Shown: one piece after another, positions 23,332 to 30,823 of the stretch
Layout of the letters: every line of letters starts with the position of its first letter
Position numbering within the stretch: the stretch's first letter is position 1
Source of the DNA: JAFEBO01 sp036392375
GTDB taxonomy: Bacteria > Planctomycetota > Phycisphaerae > Phycisphaerales > UBA1924
Direction: 5' to 3'
Assembly (NCBI GenBank): GCA_036392375.1
Contig: DASVYC010000016.1
Coordinates: 1 to 55,329, forward strand
Length of the DNA: 55,329 bases
Position numbers and translations under genes: made by a program
Notes under the pieces: generated by a model
Database searches by the model: none
Seen by the model: only the letters and a program-made list of their open reading frames with translations
What the model was told of the DNA's origin: nothing

Positions 23332-23520
23332 GGGCGGTCGTCCCACCGCGTGGGACGGGCGTCCGGTTGAGCGGGACGGGCGTGCGGGTGATGTGTACGG
23401 GCGTGCCAGCAACCAGGACGGGCGTTCGATTGAAGTGGCCGGTCGTTCCGGTCGATGGAACGGGCGTCCGATTGGCTTGCACGGGCGTGCGGGCGGCCCG
23501 CGCGAGCGTGAAGGCCGTGC
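23332..23520. repeat. Array B: nine degenerate 21-bp units with the same 12-bp dyad core as array A
   Basis: In the divergent gap between 23140 and 23586, units start at 23332, 23353, 23374, 23395, 23416, 23437, 23458, 23479 and 23500, an exact 21-bp period. Cores fit GNACGNNCGTNC (the central CG-N2-CGT is present in all, with the outer positions slightly relaxed in the first and last), and the 9-bp fillers all differ. The best-conserved core is GGACGGGCGT. The frames read through as seven-residue repeats without a plausible start. It is the same kind of element as the array at 5348-5600, 18 kb away. Confidence 0.8.
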
Positions 23521-23537
23521 GGAAGGCCGCGTGCCTT

Positions 23538-23577
23538 CATTTGGCCATTTGGCCATTTGAGCCTTTGGCCCTTTGGA
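23538..23577. repeat. Short degenerate tandem repeat (TTTGGCC-type)
   Basis: About five imperfect 8- to 10-base units of the type ATTTGGCC/CTTTGGCC lie between array B and the ATG at 23586. The last unit (CTTTGGAG) supplies the GGAG that serves as ribosome binding site for the plus-strand gene. It may be simple slippage-derived sequence. Confidence 0.5.
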
Positions 23578-23585
23578 GTCCTCTT

Positions 23586-24260
23586 ATGCCCGAACAGCGC
23601 ATCCCAAGAGCCGACGGCGACTTCGCCGCGTACGCGAATCACTACTACGCCGCCGTGGAGAAGTTCTGGTCCGTGCAGGGGCTGGATGAGAGCGACCTCA
23701 AGCCGCTCAAGGAGGCCCTGAGCGCGTGGAACGCGGCCTACCCCAAGCACGTCGCCGCGCAGAACGCGGCGGAGGCGGCCCGGCAGAGCAAGGACGCGGC
23801 CAAGCGCGAACTCGAGCGGCAGATCCGGCCCGTCTCCGCCTTCGTGCAGAGTTACCCCAAGACCACCGACGCCGACCGCGCGACGATCGGCCTCACGGTG
23901 AAGGACACCAGCGCCGCGCCCACGCCCGCGCCGACCTCGCGCCCGCTCCTGCTCATCGACGCGGGCAGCCGCCTCACGCACCGCCTGCGCCTGGTGGACG
24001 AGTCCACACCCACGAGGTCCGCCCGCCCGCGCGGCACGCTGGGCGCCGAGGTCTACGTCGCGCTGGTCGCGCCGCGCCAGACCCCGCCCGCCAACCTCGC
24101 CTCGTACAAGTTCGTCCGCACCGTCACCCGCGGCGGCGCGGAAGTCTCGTTCCCCAGCGAGCAGGGCGGATTGAGCGCGGCATATCTCGTGCGCTGGGTT
24201 TCCGCCACCGGCGAGCCGGGTCCGTGGGGCGAGACCGTCACGGCGACGGTCGCGGCGTGA
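23586..24260 (+). CDS. Hypothetical protein with C-terminal fibronectin-III-like segment
   Basis: A 224-residue protein without signal peptide or membrane helix. The N-terminal half is helical (YAAVEKFWSVQGLDESDLKP, AAEAARQSKDAAKRELERQI). The C-terminal half is beta-rich and ends YLVRWVSATGEPGPWGETVT, which has the look of the last strands of a fibronectin type III domain. GGAG lies six bases before the ATG at 23586. It is one of only two plus-strand genes inside an otherwise minus-strand 30-kb island. Function unknown; similar small proteins with a helical N-terminus and FnIII-like C-terminus occur in diverse bacteria. Confidence 0.7.
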   Translation: MPEQRIPRADGDFAAYANHYYAAVEKFWSVQGLDESDLKPLKEALSAWNAAYPKHVAAQNAAEAARQSKDAAKRELERQIRPVSAFVQSYPKTTDADRATIGLTVKDTSAAPTPAPTSRPLLLIDAGSRLTHRLRLVDESTPTRSARPRGTLGAEVYVALVAPRQTPPANLASYKFVRTVTRGGAEVSFPSEQGGLSAAYLVRWVSATGEPGPWGETVTATVAA

Positions 24261-24314
24261 CCGATTCACGTCGTCCGCGCCTTGCCTCGTGCCCGCCGCT
24301 GGTACACTCACGCC

Positions 24315-24791
24315 ATGTCCGACTGGTGGCAGACGATGGACTGGAAGTTCGAGCTGGTCATGGCTGGCCGCGCGGTGCTGGCCGCGCTCCTGGGCGGGGC
24401 CTTGGGCATCGAGCGACAACTGCTCGGGCGCGAGGCGGGCGTGCGGACCTACGCCGCCGTCTCGCTGGGCTCGTGCGTCTTCGCGCTGGTCTCCCTGCAC
24501 GCGCTTCCCACCCCCAGCCCCGTGATCGCCGCCGGCGTGGTCACCGGCGTCGGATTCCTCGGCGCGGGGATGATCCTGCGCGAGGGCGGGCACGTGGTCG
24601 GCCTGACCACCGCCGCCACCGCGTGGGCGACCGCCGCCGTCGGCATGCTCGTGGGCTTCGGGATGTACCTGCTCGCCGCGGTCTGTTCGGCCCTGCTCCT
24701 GGGCATCCTGCTGGCGCACCACCTCCCGGTCTTCAGACGCTGGCGAGATGCGCACTTGGAGCGGAACGGCCCCGACGGCCGGCGACGCTGA
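24315..24791 (+). CDS. MgtC/SapB-family membrane protein
   Basis: A 158-residue protein with four to five membrane helices that fits the MgtC/SapB N-terminal domain: ALLGGALGIERQLLGREAGVRTYAAVSLGSC, then VTGVGFLGAGMILREG and HVVGLTTAATAWATAAVGM, all signature positions. The soluble C-terminal domain of virulence-type MgtC is absent, as in the short SapB-like forms. These proteins are linked to Mg2+ limitation and membrane-potential homeostasis, though their biochemical activity is not settled. The start is the ATG at 24315. It is convergent with the RND pump gene (59-base gap) and follows the hypothetical gene on the plus strand. Confidence 0.92.
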   Translation: MSDWWQTMDWKFELVMAGRAVLAALLGGALGIERQLLGREAGVRTYAAVSLGSCVFALVSLHALPTPSPVIAAGVVTGVGFLGAGMILREGGHVVGLTTAATAWATAAVGMLVGFGMYLLAAVCSALLLGILLAHHLPVFRRWRDAHLERNGPDGRRR

Positions 24792-24850
24792 GGAATCATC
24801 CACAGCCTCGCTGCCGCCTCCGCATGGAGCCATGATGTCAAGTGCATCGC

Positions 24851-27800
24851 TCATGACGTCCCCTCCCGTTTGTTCCCGTCGGCTTGGCCGTCTGTCACAG
24901 TCGGCGGGCTGACGGCGGGCGCGGGGTTTGGAGCGGTCGGCATCGCAGCGGTGTTCGTCGCGCTCACCGTCTTGCCGTCATCCTTCCGGCCTTCCTCTGA
25001 GTGCTCTGTGTGCTCTGTGGTAAGTGCCTTTTCCTGGCCCGCCGCGTGCGGGTGCTTCTCGGCGTGCTCGCGCGCCAGCCGCTCGGCGGCGGACTTGCCG
25101 AAGCGGTAGAAGATCGAGGGGGTGACGAAGAAGTCCAGCAAGGTGCTGGTGATGAGCCCGCCGAGGATGACGACCGCGACCGGGTACAGGATCTCCTTGC
25201 CCGGCTCGCCCTTGGTCAGCACCAGGGGGATCAGGCCCAGCCCCGCCGTGACGGCGGTCATGAGCACGGGCGCGACGCGCTCCTGGCTGCCCCGGATGAT
25301 GAGCTCCTTGCTCCAGGTCTGCCGCTCCTCGGTCATGAGGTGGATGTAGTGGCTGACCATCAGCACGCCGTTGCGGGTGGCGATGCCGGTGAGGCTGATG
25401 AACCCCACCAGCGAGGCGACGCTGAACGGCTCGCGGGTGATCGCCATCGCCGTCACACTGCCGATGAGCGCGAAGGGGACGTTGAGCATGATCTGGGCCG
25501 CGACCATGCCCGAGCGGTAGTGGGTGAAGAGGATTACGAAGATTGCGATGAGCGAGCCCGCGCCCAAGGCGAGCAGCAGGCGGGTGGACTCCTGCTGGGC
25601 CTCGTACAGGCCGCCGTACTGGATCGTGTACCCCTGCGGGAGTTGGACGTCCATCGCGATGGACTTCTTGATCTCCTCGACCGTCGAGCCCAGATCGCGG
25701 CCCCGCACGTTGGCGGAGACCACGATGCGGCGGCGGAGGCTCTCGCGCTGCACTTCGTTGGGGCCGAGTTTCTCGATGATCTCGGCGACGTCCTGCACGA
25801 GCACGATCGCGCCGGTTGGGGAGACCAGACGCACCAGGCCCAGCGCGGTCGGGTCGGTGCGGTGGTGGTCGTCCAGGGTCAGCGTGATGTCGAAGACCTT
25901 CAGGCCGTCGAGCACCTGTCCCACGACCTTGCCCTTGGTCGCGGTCTCCATCGCGTCGGTGAGCGATGCGGGCGTGAAGCCGACGCGGGCGGCGGCCGCG
26001 CGGTTGACGCTGATGTGCAACTGCGGGATCAGCACCTGTTGCTCGACCTGCAGGTCGGCGACGCCGGGGATGCCCTCCATCGCCGCCTTGGTCTGCTCGG
26101 CCAGCGTCCGGAGCGTGCCGAGGTCGTCGCCGAAGATCTTGATGGCGACCTGAGCGCGGACGCCCGACAGGAGATGCTCGATGCGGTGGCTGATGGGCTG
26201 GCCGATGCCCGTGGCGACGCCGGGGAAGGCCGCAAGTTTTTCCTCGATCATCGAGAAGACCTGCTCGCGCGGCAGGATGTCCTTGACCGGAGGCGGCCGT
26301 CGGCCTGCAGTGGTCGCGTGCTTGTCGGGGTTCTTCGCTTCTTCCTTGGTCCAGAAGTCCACCTCGATCTCGCTGGCGTTCACGCCAAGGGCGTGCTCGT
26401 CCTGCTCGGCGCGGCCGGTTCGGCGGGCCGTGCTCTTGACCTGTGGGATCGAGAGGATCATCTCCTCGGCCTTGGTGCCGAGCTTGTTGGATTCCGCGAG
26501 CGAGATCCCCGGCTGCTGCATGAACGAGACCACGGCCGTGCCCTCGTTGAACGGCGGGAGGAACTCCGAGCCCAGACGTGTGACGACAAAGAGAGCGACC
26601 GCCACCAGCACGCCGAGCGTGCCCAGCACCGCGACCGGGCGCGGCATCGAGATCGAGTAGGACTTGAGCGCCAGCCACTTGCAGGCCCCCAGCAAGGGGC
26701 CGTCCTTGCCGTGCTCCATGCGCTTGATACCCGGGAGCAGGTAGTACGCCAGCACCGGCGTGATCGTGAGCGCCACCAGCAGCGAGGCGAAGATGCTCAC
26801 GATGTACGCGGTCGCCAGCGGGGCAAAGAGCCGCCCCTCGATGCCCGGGAGGAAGAACGTCGGCAGGAAGACGAGGTTGACGATGATCGTGCCCAGGATG
26901 ATCGGGTTGCGGATCTCGCTGGACGCGTCGAAGACTACCTGCGCGATGGGCTTGGGGCTTGCCGCGCGGCGGTTCTCGCCCAGGCGGCGGTAGACGTTCT
27001 CGACATCGACCACCGCGTCGTCCACAAGTTCACCGATGGCGACCGCGAGCCCGCCCAGCGTCATCGTGTTCACGCTCATGCCCAGCCAGTGGAAGACCAG
27101 GAACGTCGTGATGATCGACAAGGGAAGGGCCGTGAGCGTGACGATCGTCGTCCGCACGTTCATCAGGAACAGGATGAGCACGATGACCACGAGAATCGCG
27201 CCATCGCGGAGCGCCTCAACCACGTTCCCGATGGCCGACTTGATGAAGTGCTCCTGCCGGAACACGTCGGCGTTGATCTCGATCCCCTTGGGGAGCGTGG
27301 GCCTGAGCTGCTCAAGCGTCTGGTCGAGCGCCCGCGTGAGCGTGATCGTGTCCGCGCCCGGCTGCTTCTGGATCGCCATGATGACGGCGGGCGAGCCGTT
27401 GTCCGAACCGTCGCCGCGTTTGATCGTGGGGCCGGCCTCGATGACCGTCGCGACGTCTCGGACCAGCACGGCCCTCGGCGGGCTGGCGTGATCGCCGGGC
27501 TTGGTCGCCACGAGGGAGAGCGCGATGTCGTCCGCGGTCTGGACTCGGCCGATGTTCCGAACGACCAGTTCCTGCGCACCGCTGACGACAAAGCCGCCAC
27601 CGGTGTTCTGGTTGGCAGCGGCGAGCGCCTTCTCGACGTCCTCGATAGTGAGGTCAAACAGACGGAGCTTGTCGGGATCGACCTGGACTCGAAACTGCTT
27701 GAGGTCGCCGCCCATCGCCGTGACTTGGGCGATGCCGGGAATCGAAAGGATCGCGGGTCGGAGCGTGAACTCGGCCACGGTGCGCACGTCCATCGGCGTC

Positions 27801-28246
27801 AGAGACTTGCTCGAAACGCTGATCAGGGCGATCTCACCCATGATGCTCGTCGCGGGCGTCATCACAGGCACGACGCCGGGGGGCAGCTTCGCGGTAATGG
27901 TCCCCATCCGCTCGGTGACGACCTGGCGGTTGTACTTGAGGTCCGTGCCCCACTGGAACTCGACGAAGACGATCGAAAGGCCCAGCGACGACACGCTCCG
28001 CACCCGCTCGACCCCGGGCGAGCCGTTGACGGCGGTTTCAATGTTGTACGTGACCTGGGCCTCGACCTCCTCGGGCGCGAGGCCGGGGGCTTCGGTCATG
28101 ATGGTCACGACGGGGCGGTTGAGATCGGGCAGCACGTCCGTCGGCGTCCGGAGCGTGACGTAGAGCCCGTAGACGGAGACGAGCAGGGCCGCGATCAGCA
28201 CCAGCACGCGGTTGTTCAAGGATGATCGGATGATCCAGTTGAGCAC
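24851..28246 (-). CDS. cusA: HME-type RND heavy-metal efflux permease (CusA/CzcA family)
   Basis: A 1131-residue inner-membrane transporter. The architecture is complete: TM1 (LNNRVLVLIAALLVSVYGLYV), the porter domain (TPTDVLPDLNRPVVTIMTEA), then the TM4 proton-relay motif GGLAVAIGELVDDAVVDVENVYRRL, with acidic residues typical of heavy-metal RND pumps. A second porter domain and the final helices (LVGFISLTGIATRNGVLMVS) follow. The C-terminal about 85 residues beyond the last helix are His- then Thr/Pro-rich (AREHAEKHPHAAGQE) and longer than usual. It is driven by the proton gradient and works with the adaptor encoded just upstream and a TolC channel. Cu/Ag specificity is inferred from the island; Zn/Co/Cd cannot be excluded. 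Confidence 0.95.
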   Translation of the reverse strand: MLNWIIRSSLNNRVLVLIAALLVSVYGLYVTLRTPTDVLPDLNRPVVTIMTEAPGLAPEEVEAQVTYNIETAVNGSPGVERVRSVSSLGLSIVFVEFQWGTDLKYNRQVVTERMGTITAKLPPGVVPVMTPATSIMGEIALISVSSKSLTPMDVRTVAEFTLRPAILSIPGIAQVTAMGGDLKQFRVQVDPDKLRLFDLTIEDVEKALAAANQNTGGGFVVSGAQELVVRNIGRVQTADDIALSLVATKPGDHASPPRAVLVRDVATVIEAGPTIKRGDGSDNGSPAVIMAIQKQPGADTITLTRALDQTLEQLRPTLPKGIEINADVFRQEHFIKSAIGNVVEALRDGAILVVIVLILFLMNVRTTIVTLTALPLSIITTFLVFHWLGMSVNTMTLGGLAVAIGELVDDAVVDVENVYRRLGENRRAASPKPIAQVVFDASSEIRNPIILGTIIVNLVFLPTFFLPGIEGRLFAPLATAYIVSIFASLLVALTITPVLAYYLLPGIKRMEHGKDGPLLGACKWLALKSYSISMPRPVAVLGTLGVLVAVALFVVTRLGSEFLPPFNEGTAVVSFMQQPGISLAESNKLGTKAEEMILSIPQVKSTARRTGRAEQDEHALGVNASEIEVDFWTKEEAKNPDKHATTAGRRPPPVKDILPREQVFSMIEEKLAAFPGVATGIGQPISHRIEHLLSGVRAQVAIKIFGDDLGTLRTLAEQTKAAMEGIPGVADLQVEQQVLIPQLHISVNRAAAARVGFTPASLTDAMETATKGKVVGQVLDGLKVFDITLTLDDHHRTDPTALGLVRLVSPTGAIVLVQDVAEIIEKLGPNEVQRESLRRRIVVSANVRGRDLGSTVEEIKKSIAMDVQLPQGYTIQYGGLYEAQQESTRLLLALGAGSLIAIFVILFTHYRSGMVAAQIMLNVPFALIGSVTAMAITREPFSVASLVGFISLTGIATRNGVLMVSHYIHLMTEERQTWSKELIIRGSQERVAPVLMTAVTAGLGLIPLVLTKGEPGKEILYPVAVVILGGLITSTLLDFFVTPSIFYRFGKSAAERLAREHAEKHPHAAGQEKALTTEHTEHSEEGRKDDGKTVSATNTAAMPTAPNPAPAVSPPTVTDGQADGNKREGTS

Positions 28247-28294
28247 GGGGAGTTCCTCGGGTGGCGGTCGGGCTTGTGGCGTGAAAGGGCGTGT

Positions 28295-29668
28295 TCAGTG
28301 GGAGTGGCCGTGACCGTCGCCGGACTTGGCGGGCTCGGGGACGGGTTCGGGAGCGCCGGGAACGAACCCGCGGAGCTGCGACAGGCTGAACGCGCCGCCG
28401 ACCGCGACGACATCACCGGGCACGAGCCCGCTGAGGATCTCGACGACGCGGTCGTCCCGGGCGCCGGTGGCCACGTCGCGCTTCTTGAAGACCACGTTCT
28501 CGGCCTTGCCCTCGCGCACAAAGACGTACTGAACCGGGCCCTCCTTGACGACGGCCGACGCGGGCACCACCACGGCGCTGTCGTTGCTCGAGATCACCAC
28601 ACTCAGGTCCACGAACTGGCCTTGCCGCAGCAGACCCTTCGGGTTGTCCACGTCGACGATGACGTGCGCGGTGCGTTTGGATGCGTCGATCAAGGGGCTG
28701 AGGAACCGCACGGCCCCTTCCGCCACGACATCGCTCGACGCGGCCACGCCGCGCCGTACCCGCACCTTCGCATTCGGTGCTCCCTCCACGCGGGAGAGAA
28801 GCCCTTCAGGAAGTTCTCCTTCGATCTGCACCCGCGAGAAGTCGCCGATGGTCACGATGGGGCTTCCAGCGGCGACGCCCTCGCCGATAACTCCAGGGCG
28901 GCTCACCACCACGCCGTCCAGCGGAGCGACAAGACGGATCATGCTCGCGGTCGTGCTGGAAAGACTTGCTGGGAGGGTTCCGCGCAGGGCTTCGGCCGAC
29001 GCCTTGGTGGCTTCCATCTGTCGTCGGAGGGATTCGGCCTCGATCCTGGCCTGTTCAAGCGCGACCCGCCGAAGGCCGGCCTCCGTCCGTGACCGGATCG
29101 CTTCGGCCCGTCGCTGCGCGAGCAGATTCGCCGACACGCTCTCGCCTGCGCTGGTCAACCTCGCGACCTCGGCCTCGGCGATCGCGGCGCCCTGCTCGGA
29201 TGCCGGCGACTCGATCTCCAACGCCGCGATCTGGGAGCTGGCCCGCTTCGCCTCGGACGCGAGCCGCTCGGCTTCGGCCTCTAGCCGCTTCACCTCGAAT
29301 GCCGCACGGGCAAGCTCTGGCGACTCGATCTCCGCGACGACATCGCCCGCACGCACGGAGTCACCCGGCTGTACTGTGATGGAGCGGATGACGCCCGCAT
29401 AGGTCGCCGACACGCTGGCTAGGGAGCCGGGGCTGGCCCGGACCATACCGGTCAGCCGGACCACATCTTCGACGTGCCCGAAGTCCACCTCCGCAGTCTT
29501 GAGACCGATGGCGAGTGCGGTCGCCTCGCTGACCTTCTTGGGCGCGTTGGGGTCGAACGTCGCGCCGGTCGGTTTTCCGTGACCTTCGTGCGCGTAGACA
29601 GGAATCAGGATGGCCGCGGTTGCGAGCGCCAATGCGCCCGCAGCCAGGGCCGCGCGTGAGCGGACCAT
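28295..29668 (-). CDS. cusB: RND periplasmic adaptor (CusB/CzcB family)
   Basis: A 457-residue membrane-fusion protein. It has a signal peptide (AALAAGALALATAAILIPVYA) followed by a His-containing start (HEGHGKPTG), then the barrel-sandwich halves (YAGVIRSITVQPGDSVRAGD and RLVAPLDGVVVSRPGVIGEG) flanking a long coiled-coil hairpin. The beta-barrel and membrane-proximal domains end in a His tail (GDGHGHSH). The ATG at 29668, with GGAG upstream, gives a clean signal peptide; the frame extends to 29794 but without one. It couples the adjacent RND pump to an outer-membrane TolC. Its gene order (Cys/His-rich protein, adaptor, pump) matches cus-like operons that lack a linked channel gene. Confidence 0.93.
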   Translation of the reverse strand: MVRSRAALAAGALALATAAILIPVYAHEGHGKPTGATFDPNAPKKVSEATALAIGLKTAEVDFGHVEDVVRLTGMVRASPGSLASVSATYAGVIRSITVQPGDSVRAGDVVAEIESPELARAAFEVKRLEAEAERLASEAKRASSQIAALEIESPASEQGAAIAEAEVARLTSAGESVSANLLAQRRAEAIRSRTEAGLRRVALEQARIEAESLRRQMEATKASAEALRGTLPASLSSTTASMIRLVAPLDGVVVSRPGVIGEGVAAGSPIVTIGDFSRVQIEGELPEGLLSRVEGAPNAKVRVRRGVAASSDVVAEGAVRFLSPLIDASKRTAHVIVDVDNPKGLLRQGQFVDLSVVISSNDSAVVVPASAVVKEGPVQYVFVREGKAENVVFKKRDVATGARDDRVVEILSGLVPGDVVAVGGAFSLSQLRGFVPGAPEPVPEPAKSGDGHGHSH

Positions 29669-29813
29669 GAGCGATCTCCGGGGAAGGAACTGGGATGGAC
29701 ACTGGATGTGAGGAGGTTGGCCGATCGCGGCGGCGATCAGGCTCGATGCGCCGCGACGCTCGCCCAACAGCGGGGAGACTCCCCGAGGTGGCAAGCGTTG
29801 ATGGGCGTAATGG

Positions 29814-30284
29814 CTACACGATCAGCGCGCAATGCAGGCGCAGCAGACTGGTCGGAGGTCTGACGGCGGCCCAAGTCTCGCCATTTGTGAACGGGCGGGA
29901 AGGCTCCGCAGCCGAAGACGGCATCGCAACCCAGTCGAGGATCGCGACCAGAACGACGGTCGGCAGCTCGATGGTCGGCTTCTCGGCTGACAGCATCTTC
30001 GCTTCGTGCTTGCCGCACGTGCAGTCCTGGTGATCCCCATCCGAAGGCGTGTCATGATGATGGCGGGTTTCCGAGTCTGAGCGCTCGCCGCTTTCGTCAG
30101 CGTCTTCGTGGTTGTTGTGCGCATGCCCGTTCGCGGCCGCTGCGTGGCCATCATGGCCCGAACAGGCAGGGATGCACGCCTCGCAGGCGGTCAGAAGCGA
30201 TTGGAAGTTGCAGCAGCAGAACGGCACCACGACCGCCAAGAGCAGGCTGAGGCAGGTCCGGAAATGGCTGTTGCGGGGGAACAT
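29814..30284 (-). CDS. Cys/His-rich secreted protein leading the RND operon
   Basis: A 156-residue protein with a signal peptide ending in a Cys cluster (LLLAVVVPFCCCNFQSLL), further cysteines (CEACIPACSG), a His-rich acidic linker (HDGHAAAANGHAHNNHED, RHHHDTPSDGDHQDCTCGKH), and a hydrophobic segment near the end. It resembles small Cys/His-rich proteins seen at the head of metal RND operons, but has no CusF-type beta-barrel motif that I can see. The ATG at 30284 lies within the downstream arm of the operator dyad and is predicted to be at or within three bases of the transcript start, so it may be leaderless. Likely binds metal in the periplasm; the gene may serve as the first gene of the cus-like operon. 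Confidence 0.7.
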   Translation of the reverse strand: MFPRNSHFRTCLSLLLAVVVPFCCCNFQSLLTACEACIPACSGHDGHAAAANGHAHNNHEDADESGERSDSETRHHHDTPSDGDHQDCTCGKHEAKMLSAEKPTIELPTVVLVAILDWVAMPSSAAEPSRPFTNGETWAAVRPPTSLLRLHCALIV

Positions 30285-30323
30285 ACTGCGAGGGAGTATA
30301 CGACGTCGTAGATGCTACGTCAA
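30283..30323 (-). promoter_or_regulatory. RND-operon promoter: TTGACG-N17-TATACT with dyad over -10 and start codon
   Basis: On the minus strand TTGACG (30318-30323) and TATACT (30295-30300) are exactly 17 bp apart. The inverted repeat ATACT-N7-AGTAT (30283-30299) covers the -10 box and reaches into the ATG (30284-30282). Read on the same strand, the dyad matches that at the copZ promoter in 14 of 17 positions by hand alignment. The spacing puts the transcription start within about three bases of the ATG, implying a leaderless mRNA. Confidence 0.7.
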
Positions 30324-30823
30324 CGCTTCGGCTTTGGTTCGAAAGGAATGGAGACTGGCACCGATGTTGGCCTGGCAGCGCTGTGTTCCGGGGTCATTTC
30401 GCCACTTCAACTGGCGAGTCTGGAGCTTTTTGACCATCTGGCGTCCCAACGAATGCGGTTTCCGCCTGCCCAGGTTAACGACCCGTGCAGATCACACATC
30501 CATCCGGCCACCCCGAGAGTGGTCGGCCAACCCTCCGAAACGGTCTTGTACAGGGAGCTTCAGCGGCCTCGGAGCAATCCGAGGCCGTTTGCGTTGCAGT
30601 CCGGACGCTGATCACCCGGCAGCAGCCGATTGACACACGATCTTCGATGGCCCGCCGCGCTGGGAACGAGTCCACACGAGTTGCCCCGCCGCCTGTCACA
30701 ATTCGGGTTTCGCACACGAGACCATGCATCCAGCGGCATCGGGGCAAACGCATCGGCGTTCTGCATCCGCTTGTTCCTCACAACTGAGGAGGATGAGTGC
30801 CGCTCAGAAAGGCGATCGAGGAC
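30324..30823. other. Gene-poor 500-bp gap with one strong hairpin
   Basis: I see no convincing gene: open frames in both directions lack recognisable motifs and ribosome binding sites. A perfect 10-bp stem with a GCAA loop (30564-30587, CGGCCTCGGA paired with TCCGAGGCCG) is followed by TTTGCGTT on the plus strand and could be a terminator for an unannotated plus-strand RNA. Sequence composition here looks less regular than in the flanking genes and may mark a junction between the metal island and the sugar block. Confidence 0.4.
30564..30587 (+). terminator. Hairpin, possible terminator
   Basis: A perfect 10-bp stem with a GCAA tetraloop (GNRA type) is followed by three Ts on the plus strand. 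No plus-strand gene ends just upstream, so its partner transcript is unknown. Confidence 0.35.

Noticed and set aside
23142..24854. 570-residue minus-strand frame and others that run through array B
   Set aside because: Several frames are open through the repeat. None has a start with a ribosome binding site or a known domain, and the long frame is antisense to the genes at 23586-24791.
25001..28225. Open frame of about 1070 codons antisense to the RND pump gene
   Set aside because: It exactly shadows the pump gene, its translation is Arg/His/Asp-rich without any domain, and it reflects high GC at third positions.
30324..30823. A protein-coding gene in the gap before RtcB
   Set aside because: Open frames on both strands overlap each other and show no conserved-looking motif or ribosome binding site.
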